The position numbers and the translations under genes were made by a program. Below, one piece after another: positions 11,501 to 24,206 of a DNA stretch of 64,000 bases. Position 1 is the first letter of the stretch. The number at the start of each line of letters is the position of its first letter. The DNA is from Mustela lutreola (Eukaryota > Chordata > Mammalia > Carnivora > Mustelidae): positions 178,809,490 to 178,873,489 of the forward strand of contig NC_081290.1 of assembly GCF_030435805.1 (NCBI RefSeq). The letters are read 5' to 3'. A model generated the notes under the pieces. The model saw nothing but the letters and a program-made list of their open reading frames with translations. It did not search any database and had not been told where the DNA came from.

Positions 11501-13078
11501 TTGGTTATAAAAAAATAACACTATTTCAAAGTCAAAGTAATGAAGCAGAAGTATATTTTCTCCTTAGAGGTCCCTAGTCCAATCTCACACATGGTATCAA
11601 GACATTCTTAAATTAACAAGGAACAAATGCAGAATCCAGGTCATATCTGCCAACAGAAGAGATGGATTAAAGCTACACTGTCAGCCCTGGAAATCAGAGA
11701 ATACAAAATGATCTCACATAGAGAGTCTCAAGGTTAGTGCACAGGGAGACCACCTGGACTGTGGAAACAGCACCTGCAGGGGAACTGAAGGCAAGCCACC
11801 AGTTTAAAAGCAAGCCCTTGGTCTCAGAACACATACCCCAGGGACTGAAGATACAAAACTCTGTTCCTCAGGGAGGGGGTGGAGACAATATATACCACAG
11901 ACTTTCAGTGTTCCTTTTCTGAGTCTCAGACCCAAGAATAATACTCCATAGTACAGAGTAGGTCAGACAGTGCGTGGTAAGTGCATCCCTAAACCATTTA
12001 CACACAGCTACTACCATCATCGTCATCATCACCAACTGACACAGAGGACATACTCCCCCTCCCCCACCCCCAAGCCCACATAGCTACTAGGACTTATTTA
12101 AAAAGTAACCATTCATTGATTTAAAGCTCATGGACTACTGGTACCATTTCTATATCGGTACCATTTTTACTAGCTTCCACCTTCATTTACATTAAGATTT
12201 AAGTACATGGTTGAAATGAGCATTTTTCTACTGAAACTTAAGATTATGAATTCAAAGAAAAAAGGGAACTAAACTTTATGCAGCACGTGCAGCTTTGAAA
12301 GCATCAACAGCTAGAGGAATGAACTGCTTTTCAAAGTGACCCACCTTGGGTAAACTGATATTCCCTGCACTATGCTCGGAGTCTCAGGTTAGAGATATAG
12401 ACACGGGGATAAAATACCTAAACATCTTCGTCACTCCCTACGTTCAATATACTACACACGAATGTTACATAGTTAAAGGTTTTGGCCATTTAAGTAACTA
12501 CCCATTTAAATATCTGAGGTTTTTAATATTCTGAAACTACAACCAAAGCTCTCGAGGGGGAATCAGGCTAGGAAAGGGTTTCTGCCCCTCAGCAGTACTG
12601 CTGTTTTGTGCGGGACCATCTGGAGGCGGGAGCCCTGTGCACGGCAGGACACAGGTAGGCCAGGTGGGCTCTACTCGCTCCATGCCAGTAGCGGACAACC
12701 AAAAATATCTCTAGCTGTTGTCACAGGTCTTCCGGGGGGCAGAATCACCCCCTTCTGGGAACCGAGCTAGAATTGTACGTGGATGGTAACTTGTCAACTC
12801 TGAGTGTACAGATGATACAAGACGCTATGTTATTTTACTCATTCAAGGAGTAGAGCACAAGGGTTTCTGCTATACTGTCTATGCTAGGGCCTGCCGCTGC
12901 TATGGAACACACGACTTCAGTATACAGGAACCCACACTTAATTGTCTTTTTCCTATCCCAAACACAGACATTAAACAGGAGAAAAACCAGAGCTAATCTT
13001 GCAACCATTTTTATATTACTGGATACAGAGAAAAATCTATGGTTTCCACACGTCCGCGCACCTTGGAACCGAGATCCA
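11501..13078 (-). other. MSANTD4: Predicted MSANTD4 3' UTR
   Basis: Continuous with the last coding exon up to the candidate AATAAA. No young transposon interrupts it, in contrast to the flanking DNA, which fits a retained exon. Short opposite-strand frames here show no domain. Confidence 0.5.
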
Positions 13079-13654
<576 letters not shown>

Positions 13655-13807
13655 CTAAAAGGAAAAAGCAACTTTCAGTTTTTATTTCGATTTCACCTTT
13701 GTTCATGTGTCTAAACGCGTCCTTCAGAGTTTCTGTATTGTTTTGAGAAAGTCATTTCTTTTGAATCTTGAAAAATATTTATAATAAATTACCTGATGTG
13801 ACTAATA

Positions 13808-14141
13808 CAGCTGACCCTTGAACACCTTGAGCTGGGCGGGTCCACCTGTTCCCCCCCCCCCTTTTTTTTTTTTTTTGCTAAATACAGTATAGCACTGGAA
13901 ATGTATTTTCTCTTATGATTTTCTTTTCTGTAGCTTACATTAAGAATACCACACGTGATAAATGTAGGAAAAAACAGGAGGTCATCAAGGGTTTGTGTTA
14001 CTGTTAAGGCTGTGGGTCCACAGCAGGCAACTGGGAGTTAAGTTTGAGGGGCAGCGAAAACTTACGCTTTTCCACTTGCGAAGCCAGTGCGCCCCACCAC
14101 CCCCCCCCGCCCCAGCCCCCATGTCGCTCAAGGGTCACCTG
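13808..14141. mobile_element. Tigger-type DNA transposon (MER28/Tigger2-like), intronic
   Basis: Terminal inverted repeats are visible at both ends: CAGCTGACCCTTGA at the left, and the reverse complement of CAGGTGACCCTTGA at the right. TA dinucleotides flank them at 13806-13807 and 14142-14143, the usual Tc1/mariner target duplication. At 334 bp it is a non-autonomous copy. It contains a C-run followed by a T-run (13850-13876). It lies in the second intron of MSANTD4. The subfamily name is from memory. Confidence 0.85.
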
Positions 14142-14152
14142 TATGCATCATT

Positions 14153-14354
14153 TAAAAGAAAAAATTTTTTTTAAGATTTTATTTAATTATTTGACAGAGA
14201 GATCACAAGTAGGCAGAGAGGCAGGCAGAGGGAGAGGAGGAAGCAGGCTCCCCACTGAGCAGAGAGCCCGATGCTGGACTCGATCCCAGGACCCTGAGAT
14301 CATGACCTGAGCCGAAGGCAGAGGCTTTAACCCACTGAGCCACCGAGGCACCCC
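14153..14354 (-). mobile_element. Can-SINE with target-site duplication overlapping the Tigger end
   Basis: Reverse-orientation SINE with poly(T), body and 'gagccaccgaggcacccc' head. The duplication acctrtatgcatcatt is at 14137-14152 and 14355-14370. Its first bases are the end of the Tigger inverted repeat, so the SINE is the younger element. Confidence 0.93.
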
Positions 14355-14517
14355 ACCTATATGCATCATTAAGAGAAACATATTTAGGTTCAAAGACAGA
14401 TTAATGTTATGGAGGAAGAAAAAATGGAATGACTTTCTTAGGAACTACTTTTAAGTGAGCTTGACAACTGGGACCTTTACTGTTCCTAAACTACCCTGAA
14501 CTCCAACATCAGAACTA

Positions 14518-15160
<643 letters not shown>

Positions 15161-15162
15161 CT

Positions 15163-16100
15163 GAGGAGAAAGAGGTCAAAGCCATCAGCCTGCAGCGTTC
15201 ACGCAGGGAGCCATACCCCTGGCCGAAGACAAGCACACAGCTCTGCTCTGGCTCTGACCCGACCACCTCCCCGCGGTTCCCTCACCTGGGCTCCTGCCCT
15301 GGCGCCTGACCCCCACTTGTCACCCTTGGCCACCCCTGCTTCTCCACTCCCAAGCCATTCTCTCTTCCCACCCCACCGGCCGGCTTCCCGTCACCCATCG
15401 TCACCCTCCTCCCCTGTTCCGGGCCTCTGTTGCACATGGGTGCCTCGGCTGGGGAGGTGGGCACCTGCCAGAAATGAACGCCCTGCCTTCACATTAGATC
15501 CCAAGTTGCTGAGTGAACATTCTAAAACACTGGTAAAGGATTACATTTAATTAGTACTCTGGCCTACCATTCCTTATGTAATTTATATTAAAATATATAT
15601 TTCCTACATATACTTATAAAAAAGGACAGAAGCAAAGTGACTTATACATTGTCACACCAGCCCAAATGTACTTCTTAGTACCTATGTCGCAGCTCACTTC
15701 AGAGAACTACTGAAGTGCAAACTTGGCTTTTGCCTTCCTCTACCATCTGTTTCAGCACTAGTGGGATCTGGGAGAGGATAGCCTACTTGTTCCAAGGGAG
15801 GTATCCTCAATATGTAACAATATGCCTAACAAACAGGAGGTACAAATACAACTTAAAACAAGGTGATTGGGGTTGGGAAAAGACAGAAAATGAAAGAAAG
15901 TAACACAAGGAAGGTAAGCTAACAAAACAAACTTCAATAGGCAAAGCATTGTTTAAAATGTTTAAAAGGAAATGTTTAAAAGGAAAAGGCAGCCCCAGAC
16001 AGTATGGGCAAGAATCAGTTTGTGAAACTAAGTGAAGCCTTTAGATAAATTCCCCACCCTTGATTATGCCAAAAAATGTGAGAACCTAACAAGTCATAAA
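15163..16100 (-). other. MSANTD4 first intron, no other gene seen
   Basis: A C-rich, moderately GC-rich patch (15200-15480) is followed by AT-richer sequence. Reading frames on either strand lack domains. An imperfect direct repeat of 'tgtttaaaaggaaa' lies near 15955-15985. Confidence 0.5.
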
Positions 16101-16114
16101 ACATTGTAAGGAGA

Positions 16115-16321
16115 GGGGCGCCTGGGTGGCTCAGGGGGTTAAGCCTCTGCCTTCGGCTCAGGTCATGATCACAGGGTCCTGGGAGTCCCGCATAGGGCTC
16201 TCTGCTCAGCAGGGAGCCTGCTTCCCTCTCTCTCTCTCTGCCTGCCTCTCTGTCTACTTGTGATTTCTATCAAATAAATAACTAAAATCTTTTTTAAAAA
16301 GTCTGTGATATTTATAAAAAC
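16115..16321 (+). mobile_element. Can-SINE with target-site duplication, intronic
   Basis: Head gggcgcctgggtggctcag; the 14-bp duplication acattgtaaggaga is at 16101-16114 and 16322-16335. The 3' tail carries an extra 'gtctgtgatatttataaaaac' segment before the duplication. Confidence 0.93.
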
Positions 16322-16959
16322 ACATTGTAAGGAGAAAATTCTAAGTAAAAAGGCTTTGTTGCTACTATAGTCTGTATGGACCAATGAGGAGTACGTAGGT
16401 TATCAAAGACATATTTTCAGTATGGAATCAGCAAGTTAGATGTCCTTAAAAATAGAACAGAGAGCTAAAATAATATCAAATTCTGTATCATATTAAATAC
16501 AATGTATTCATGGCTTTTTGTTTCCAAAAGATAAAGAATGTTTCAGAGCATTTCAATAGTTTCTTGAACCAATTAAAAAGTGCCACCGTATTTTTAAGGT
16601 AAAAGCATGATAAAAATAAAAATATTTACCAGGAGATGAGATGAATAAACTACACACAGCGACACAGGGGCATACGTGCAGTAAATATTATGTTAGAGGA
16701 TGGATATGGCTTAGCCCAACATTATTCCTGTGTACACCTATCTTAGATTTCCAGACAGTTTTGACGTAATTATGTGAAAACCTCTGACATCTTCTGATTA
16801 CTGTAAGAAAGTACCCAAATCAGTGCACCCTGAGTTGAAATTTGGTCGCGATTTTTGCACGGAGAGAAGCTAAGCTATGTTTCCAAGATCTTTTTTTCCC
16901 CTGTCCTTTCCTTTGTATTTTGATGCTTATATAACAGCTTGGGGTTCTGTCATCCACCA

Positions 16960-17050
16960 CCTAGTAACTTACTCAAATATTGATTGGGCTCCTCCTATGT
17001 GCCACGCGCATAGTCCCTGTTCCCAGTGCTGGGGATAGAACACGTCACAG
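16960..17050 (+). repeat. Old L2/MIR-class fragment
   Basis: Phrase 'gggctcctcctatgtgccac' followed by 'cagtgctggggatagaacac' is typical of old mammalian LINE2/SINE repeats. Exact family uncertain. Confidence 0.5.
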
Positions 17051-18013
17051 AGCGGGAAAAGATGCCATTTTAGATGTCAAATACTACCCCGTTTATATCG
17101 GTTGCGTTCCCTGTCTTTACCGAAGGGAATTCGGCAACTGCAACCTCTAAAAACCCATAGATCTGGCATGCCCTAACACAGCCTTTCCAGGTCGGACATG
17201 GGTATAAGTAGTTGACTGATGTAATCCACCGAAGGCCTAAAATAACTGGGGCCGTTGTTTTTTCGCGGACTAACACTTGAGAATGAAGTACCTAAATACT
17301 GTGTGATAGGGCAGAATGAAGAGGTCCGAGGGAAATCAGGCGCCGTCAATTCTGGGTCCCCCTCTCCCCCCCAATATAATATTTGTAAATTCGGTAGGCA
17401 GGTCAGAAAAGGAAAGCATCACAGAATATCCAAACTTTCCCCAGCCCCCTCCTCCCCGCGCCCACATCTCCTTCTAGGAAATTCCCGTCCCTGCCGACCA
17501 GGATGCGCTCTTCTCGGAAACTTGCGGTAGGTAAGTGAAGTTTACTTGGGGGCCACCTGTTACCAGAATGAGAGGACACCTGTCCCCCGGCCCCACCGCC
17601 TTCTGCGGGACCGCCCCGGCAGGGCCGCCGGGAAGACCCGGGGACTCGGAGCTCCCTGGAGGCCACCCCGGGGGAGGTGGCGCTCGCCCGCCTCTGCCAC
17701 AGCGCGGCGGCCGCACCTGCTGGGAGAGGTGGCGACCTGGAAGGCAAGTCTTCTTTCTGTTTACTAAAGCAGAGTCCCGACTCGGTGCGCGGGAAAGTCC
17801 CGCAGCCTGGGTTCAGCGGCCACAGCCCTCCCACCGGCCCCGGGCGGGCCGCTACTTCTAGGAGCGTCGTGGTCCCGCTGCGACGCAGATGCAGGGCCAA
17901 GGCCGGCCCCATGGGGACCGCCACCTGCCGCTGAGCCCCGCCGGGACCTTCCCCGCTGCGAGGGCACCCACCGTCCGCGGAGCTGCCGCCTCCTCCGGGA
18001 CAGACTCTCTCAC

Positions 18014-18150
18014 CTGCGACCCCGGCGGCACCTCCGCCCGATCGCCTCTGAAGGGGCTAGGAAAAAAAGATGCTTCATTGATGCCCCGCCCACTAACTTC
18101 GCCCGCCCCCTTGCCGCCACCCACTGGCTGGCGCAGCTGCCACTCGTTCT
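18014..18150 (-). other. MSANTD4: Predicted MSANTD4 non-coding exon 1
   Basis: The minus-strand donor CAG|GTGAGAGAG is close to consensus, sits inside the CpG island, and lies just downstream of the CCAAT box at 18164-18168. The start is not defined; 18150 is a guess from CCAAT spacing. Confidence 0.5.
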
Positions 18151-18446
18151 AGACGGCTCACCCATTGGTCCGGATGGTATTGCCATTTTGGCTGAGGGCC
18201 CGCCCCAGGTCTGGCCTCACAATGGGAATCGAGTCCCCAACCGGTTCCGGGTTAGTGCCCTGGAATTCCGCCCCCTTGTGATTCGCGGCCTCCCGCTCTG
18301 CGCTCAGGCGTTGGCGTGAGGCTCTGTCACTCAAGTGGGCTCTAGAAACCGATTGGCTCCTGGCGATCAGCCTGCGGCGCTTTTCCGCCTGATTGGGTCC
18401 CTGGCCATCCCGCCTCCAAACTCTACCCCTGTCCTTGACCCTCACC

Positions 18447-18483
18447 TATTAAAAGGGCGAAGAGGCGGGCGGGGGTGGGTGGG
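18447..18483 (+). promoter_or_regulatory. Plus-strand TATA-like element followed by G-quadruplex motif
   Basis: TATTAAAAG at 18447-18455 is followed by GGGCGGGGGTGGGTGGG at 18467-18483, which has four G-runs with one-base loops. A TATA box here would start plus-strand RNA near 18475, divergent to MSANTD4. The GC-rich run also contains an Sp1-type site. Confidence 0.45.
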
Positions 18484-18489
18484 TTGGAG

Positions 18490-19450
18490 AGGAAAACCTT
18501 GGCGTTGCCCCAGGTACTTTCAGGGTTTCTTTCACCTTCTGCTCCAGCAAGTGGGGCTTAGTTTGGCCTCAGCGAAATGCCCGTGGTTTCCTCACACCTC
18601 AGCCGGTCCTCACACTTGCCTCCAGAGTCCCTGGGCCCGTTGACCAGCTCTTGCTGGTTTCCCGCGCTCCTCGCCTTCCTCCCTGGCGGCCCAGTGCTGG
18701 CTGCCCGCCCCGGCTCTAGCGTCCCTGAGGGCTGTGTCTGTGGTCCCTCCTTCCCGCTGTCGCCGGGGCGGGCGTCTGGGCGTCCCTGGGCGCAGCCACA
18801 CTCCTGACAGGAAGTGCAGACCGTCTCCCAGGAGCTGGGCTGCGTTTCCCTCTGGCTTCACTTGGGCTTCGTCTCCGAGCCACATGCCCCGCTTCTCCCT
18901 CTCTCCTTCCCCCACGTCTCGGCTCTCAGTCCCCAGCCTGGAGAGTGGCCCTGGGACGCCGTGTGCTCACCGCGGGGCCTCCGCCGGGAAAGGCCTCCCG
19001 CTGCCTCTTCCCTGCCGGGGAGGCCTGGGCTGGCAGTTCTGTCAGAAGGAAGCCCTCCTTTGTCTCCGCTCGCCGGCCTCCTTCCAAGCGGTCTCGGGTG
19101 TGGGCGGCCCAGCAGGCCGATGCTCAGTCCCATCTCCAGCTCTGGGGCTCCTGAGAACGCGTGCCGTCGGGTGTTGCCCAAGGCTGCACGTGCGTCCCCG
19201 CTCTGTACCTGTTCCGTCCTGCTGCAGCCCTGCCCCGGCGCGCCCCTCGCCTCGGACAGCTCCTGTCCCCTGGGCCCTGTGGTGGGTCTTCCTAGTGCAC
19301 TGTGGTCGTGTCTCGGCCTACGCGGTGCCTGGAGTGTGCGAGGCACGCAGAAGGCTCTGGTGGGTCAATAATGGAACATTCCGGGGGAGCGGTGCCTGTT
19401 GTCGGGATTCCCGGAAGGTCGCGCCCATAAAAGCGAAGCCCCGGTGAGAT
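18490..19450. other. GC-rich shore of the MSANTD4 CpG island
   Basis: GC-rich with scattered CpG. Plus-strand frames of 237 and 185 codons overlap here in different phases, are rich in Pro, Ser, Arg and Cys, and show no domain, so I do not call them genes. A CAG|GTACTT donor-like site lies at 18513. Confidence 0.5.
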
Positions 19451-19691
19451 ACACTCCTGGAGATGGGCTGATCCGTTTAATCTTGCCGAGTTTCACTGGC
19501 GAGTCTGTGTAAGAAGCGTGCCTACACTTTTGCCTAAGTAGGACATAAACATGTTTTCCTGAAAATTACAAGAACTTAGATTTTTAGAATTTTGACTTTT
19601 GTTTGGGTGGGTGTTTCCCGGGTGAGTGCGGTGAGAAGGTGAGAAAACTATCCATCCCAATAATGACCGCTTTCTCTCTGTTCCCTTTCAG

Positions 19692-19773
19692 AGTCTGTCC
19701 GCTTCTTGAGTCTGTTCGCTTCTTGAGTCTGTTCATGGGCTTCATGAACATGGATAACACCTAGACCGTGGCA
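19692..19773 (+). ncRNA. Candidate internal exon of an unannotated divergent transcript
   Basis: An 82-nt segment is bounded by a strong acceptor (tctctctgttccctttcag) and a GTAAGT donor (19774-19779). It contains a 17-bp unit agtctgttcgcttcttg in about 2.6 copies and a perfect hairpin TGTTCATG-ggctt-CATGAACA at 19730-19750. No long frame crosses it. Being 1.2 kb downstream of the divergent flank of MSANTD4, it could be part of a promoter-associated lncRNA. Based on splice-site appearance only. Confidence 0.35.
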
Positions 19774-20261
19774 GTAAGTATTAAGACCCTTCTGCTTTCA
19801 GAGGAACTCTCGAAGGTTCCTGCAATCAAATCTCCATCTCTTTGCAAGGCCTTTTCCAGGTAGCCTCACTGTTTTTTCTCAGCTATGACTTGCAGGAGTG
19901 CATGTGGACCAACAAGGGGTCATGGAGGGTAATCTTTTTATGCCTAATACTAGGACCCTGTTATGAACCTGATAGTCTGTTAACTGATTTGATTTTTGTT
20001 TTTACTGATTTCAGAGTAGAGGTAAAACCCCAGCGTTCTTACACACTTATTCTAGAACTGAGCTGTCCAACTGTTGTAGCTGCTAGCCAGAAATGTGGCT
20101 AGTAGAACTGAATAACTGAAGTTTAGTTCTATTTAATTTTAATTAATTTTAGCTTAAAAACAATTCAATTCAGTCACTGGAAATGTTTGGAAAACTTGAG
20201 TTATGTGAATCTACTTTTTGAACTGTAAATTTTTAAAAAATTTAATTACAGATGGAATAGG

Positions 20262-20375
20262 GATGCCTGGCTGGCTTAAGGTGGTAGAACCTGTGCCTCT
20301 TGATCCTGGGGTCAAGCGTTCAATACTACACTGGGTATAGCGCTTGCTTACTTGCTTACTTAAATACATATATAC
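20262..20375 (+). mobile_element. Old, diverged Can-SINE
   Basis: A diverged head, 'gggatgcctggctggcttaa', is followed by 'cctcttgatcctggggtcaa' and a tetranucleotide-like tail (cttgcttacttgcttactta). It is clearly older than the canonical copies. Confidence 0.7.
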
Positions 20376-22149
20376 GTGCATACGTACAGACAGGATTTCT
20401 GATAAATTAATCCGAACTGAGAGGTACTGTAAGAGTAAAATAAACACAGGATTTCAGAGATTTAGTTTAAAAATGTACAATGCCTCATTGATGATTTTCA
20501 TACTGATTACAAGTTAAATGATAAAATTTTGCATAATTGGGTTAAGGAAAATATATTCTTAAAATGAATTTTGCCTGTGATTTGTTTTTGTACTTTTTAA
20601 ATTGAGGCTAATAGGAAATTTAATCTTATACATGTGGTTTGCATTATATTTCTGTTAGACAGGCTGTTCTAGGTTGTGCGTGGCCACAGCTTATTAAAAG
20701 TCTCAGAATGAGAATGTAATCGTTAGCTAAAATATTTCTATTTCACTACCTATTATTTAATCAAAGAGAAAGAAGAAAGTCACAAGTGCTGTCTTTCCTC
20801 CAAATGCAGTTTAGTTAAGAAACAAGTCACCCAGTTCCCATGATAGAACTTAACATTATATATGAACAGTCACCTCATCACGCTGTCTCTGCCCTCCAGG
20901 TTTGCCTGCACATGGCCTGCTTCTTCCTGGCCCATGTGGTACTCTTATTCCGCAAAACCTTCTTTTTCCTGACAACCTGAGAACAGATCAACTTGGCCTT
21001 TCTCTTAAGAGTTCTGTGCTTAATACATACTCTGTTTAGATGTTCACCGTCCTGCCCGCCCTGTCTCCCACTGAGCGCTAGCACCTAGCACCTGTTGGGC
21101 TGACAGAAGTGTATTTGTTGACTTGAACTGAACATTGACAAAGCAAAACTTACTGTATTTTGTCCTCTGTGATGTTCCACCAACTTACCTGCAATTTTTG
21201 TCATCCCTCAGTTAAATTATAAGGGGGTATAAAATGATATTGAATGTCTTCCGGCACAAATTTCATGTTTCTAGAAACTTTTACATTGAATGGAAAGCCA
21301 GTGTGGTTCTTAAAGTGTTGTGGTTCCTCTCCTTTGGTTTTTCTCTTATAACTGGAAAAAATAGGAAATGTTAGAACACAGGCTTTTAAAAAATGGTACT
21401 TATAACAGCAAGAGGTAGAGAGAGCAGATTTTAATTTTGAAGATCATTCTGGTACCAGATCTTGAGAAGTAGTTGGGTCCTGGTGTTCTGGCCAGCATTG
21501 GCTGAGGCTGGGTCGCCATTTTGTTTATGGTGGGAGGTTTGGTTCCTACTGGAGTAGCCTATGAAATAGTGTGGGCCAGTGCTTATTAGAAAAGTCATTC
21601 ATAATAGTCTTTCAGAAAATCACCTGTACAGGGGGTTGCCCATGGGAGAAACAGATTGATTCCAAATCTATTCTTGTGATTTGGAATGTGTGCCCTGGTC
21701 ACTTTCTATTTGGAGTCCGTTTTAAAAATTCACTCTTGGTGTATATACACTTTTGGTTTTTCTCTCCCGTTTGGCAGTCAGAGAGGCCTCTTGTTGAAAA
21801 CAGTTTTAACGGTTTTGTGGGTTGACCATCTGTCTCTTTGAGTCCCCTGCAGAATGAGTTTATTCGTGCAAAATAGCCTATATTTTAAATTGCCCCATTC
21901 CAAATATATACTGAATGTGTAGTGAAATTGATCTGACCCTTTTTTGCATTATATATCAACAGAAAAACTGCAGAAATGTCATTTTAATAATAAAGATTAA
22001 TCACATTGTTTTCTCAGTTTGAGAAATTACTATGACTTTTTGTAACCTCTTGGTTGTTTTATGTGGATGCACATTCTTGAGTTCCTTCTATAAGAATTGT
22101 ACTGAGTTTTGGAGCCGGGAGCTCATCAGTCACTGGCCAGTTCTCTTTC
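20376..22149. other. Intergenic stretch, nothing recognised
   Basis: AT-rich to moderate sequence with no coding pattern and no clearly recognisable repeat on either strand. Confidence 0.4.
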
Positions 22150-22350
22150 TTCATCTCATTTTGAAAATAATTATTGAATACTATTCCATGCCAGCCATTG
22201 CCCTAAGGGCTTCCTCTGCATGAGTCTATTTCACTATTACAAGAACCTTTCTATTCCTTCCAGTTTGTAGGGGAGGGACCTGAGGCTGAATGCTGGGAAG
22301 TGTGTCTCCCAGGCTGCACAAGGGAACTCGCATTTAAGCCCAGGTGGTCC
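22150..22350 (-). repeat. MIR fragment
   Basis: Reverse MIR phrases in order: 'ttattgaatactattccatg', 'ctattacaagaacctttct', then 'ggctgcacaagggaactcgc'. Confidence 0.7.
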
Positions 22351-22499
22351 CCACACTCACACCCCTCACTCACAGCACTCACAGCAGGTGTTACGGCTCC
22401 CTGCCAGGACATTCAGAAAGATTATAGAGGAGTAGAGAGAGACGACTCCTCTCCACCATACATACCAAATAACATCTTTTCCCAAACATTACTGGACTG

Positions 22500-22595
22500 T
22501 GTTATAAGCTCCTCAAAGGCAGGGATCATGTCCCTTATCTCTTATCCCCAGCACAGACCTTGCATTCACTGTTTGTTCCCAAACACGTTTTGATT
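22500..22595 (+). repeat. L2-type 3' end fragment
   Basis: 'agctcctcaaaggcagggat' followed by 'ccccagcacagacct' matches the recurrent L2/MIR 3' phrase 'gagggcagggac...ccccagcgcctagcac'. Confidence 0.55.
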
Positions 22596-22936
22596 TGGGC
22601 TTGTGGCATGGATGATGGTCGTAGAATCCCCTGGAGCCGTGGCCTTCGCCAGGAAATCCATCAGTAGTTAGGGGCTGACTGACAGCTGCTCTGTACTACA
22701 CTGTCTGTTGCTTTTACTTCACTTTTTCGCCATTTTCCATGGAGAACCTTCTGAATACCAGAGCTGTATTGTCTCTAGGCAAAGTTTGTTCTTGACTTTT
22801 TTCCTGTTCCGATCATTTGTCCGTGAGGAGGAGTAATGGCTGTGGTCAGAACACATTAACACTAACACAGATGTAAGTGGGATCCTGAGTTGGCCCAGAC
22901 AACTTGCCTTCGGTGACTCTGCTCATTTAATTGTTT

Positions 22937-23032
22937 TTCTTTAAGTGCTCTCTGTCCCCAGTGTGGGGCTGGAACTCATGACCTTGAGATCAAGAGTCAC
23001 AGGCTGTCCTGACTGAGCCAGTCAGACGCCAC
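22937..23032 (-). mobile_element. Old diverged Can-SINE
   Basis: Reverse SINE core 'tggggctggaactcatgacc', 'ttgagatcaagagtcacagg' and 'ctgagccagtcagacgcc'; tail part lost or diverged. Confidence 0.75.
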
Positions 23033-23734
23033 TCATTTAAATTTTTAAGACAGGAGCCGTGATTGCTGGTGAGACTTTTTGGAAATAAGGAAAAAGGCTG
23101 AAGGGACATGGGGCGGTGCGGGTGGGGGGAGCATTTCACAGGATCTAGTAACAGAGAGCACCTCAAATTTTAGCTTGTCTCCCATTCCCAAACACACACT
23201 TTCTTAATACCCTTGAGCACGGTTCACTGTCTGCAAGGCCAAGAAATGAGAGTACAGATTTAAACCATAGTTAACAAGGTGGTTACAGGGGATCCAGGTT
23301 ATTTGCCATTTTTCAAAATGATTTCTAACTTCATAAAAAGATAAATACAGAAGACTTTGTAATCCTACTTCCTTTATAATCTCTGTCTTTTATTTCTGTC
23401 CTCACGATGTCATCCTTTTGGGTCTGTCTTATAAGAAAGAGTGGTTTGTGACTTGTCTGGTCACTAAGCAGTGGTCGGCCTGAGACCACATCAGCAGGAG
23501 CCTGGCCCCCAGGTCTGGTTTCCCTCCCTTCTCCCATGGTCAGCTTCAGAGAATCCTGTTCTGCCACTTCAGAGAGCATATCAAACTATTTGATTTCTCA
23601 AAAACGTAATGATATGGAAGACAAAAGACAAAAAAACAGAAGATAAAATTCACCCGTGTTGTGTCTCTCCCCAATTCCTCCCATCCCCTTCATTCCTAGC
23701 TGGAAAATACCATAGCTACACTTGCTCGATGCTA

Positions 23735-23925
23735 ACCAGGCACCAGACAGTAGTAAGTACTTCACTCATCTCGTCTTTTATAAGGGGCTTACAATTAGGG
23801 AAACTGAGGCATGGAGTTGAGGACACATCAGCATTTTATGAGAGAGGAAATGGAGGCTTAGGAGTTAGGAGGTTATCTTCAGGTCACACAGCAAGGCTGT
23901 GGGGGTACTGAGACCCCCTGCACGG
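23735..23925 (-). repeat. MIR fragment
   Basis: Contains 'aggcaccagacagtagtaag', 'gggaaactgaggcatggag' and 'caggtcacacagcaaggct', the reverse MIR order. Confidence 0.75.
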
Positions 23926-24206
23926 ATCCAGCCCCTTGTTTCCCCAAACCCTTGTGAAGACTTCCTCTCTGGGCGAGAAATGATTTTCCCAAGTTACCAC
24001 TGAGCTGAAAAAAGCAGAAAGCAGTGGCCCCTTACAGAGCTGTTGATAACGTACCAGCAACTCCTGCAGCGTGAGCTGTAGGTCCAGACCGCCCTCTCAG
24101 AGGCTCCATGCCATCCCCTTCCAGATTCTCTACCTTTTCCGGGTTTTGGGTTTTGGTTCTTGAACTACCCTTAGCTCTCCACTGTGGATCACTAACCTTC
24201 CTTTTT

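Larger units (their letters stand above)
17400..18490. promoter_or_regulatory. CpG island promoter of MSANTD4 (probably bidirectional)
   Basis: Dense CpG from about 17580 to 18320, covering the predicted non-coding exon 1 of MSANTD4. Plus-strand ATTGG at 18164-18168, 18352-18356 and 18392-18396 are CCAAT boxes on the minus strand, upstream of the inferred start. No TATA box is evident on the minus strand, as expected for a housekeeping CpG promoter. Strong splice-donor-like sequences are present on both strands (minus GTCGCAG|GTGAGAG at 18014; plus GCGGTAG|GTAAGT at 17532), consistent with divergent transcription. Confidence 0.8.

Noticed and set aside
18734-19447. 237-codon plus-strand frame next to the MSANTD4 CpG island
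   Set aside because: Overlaps a 185-codon frame in another phase and an opposite-strand frame; Pro/Ser-rich without domain. Kept only as possible non-coding transcript territory.
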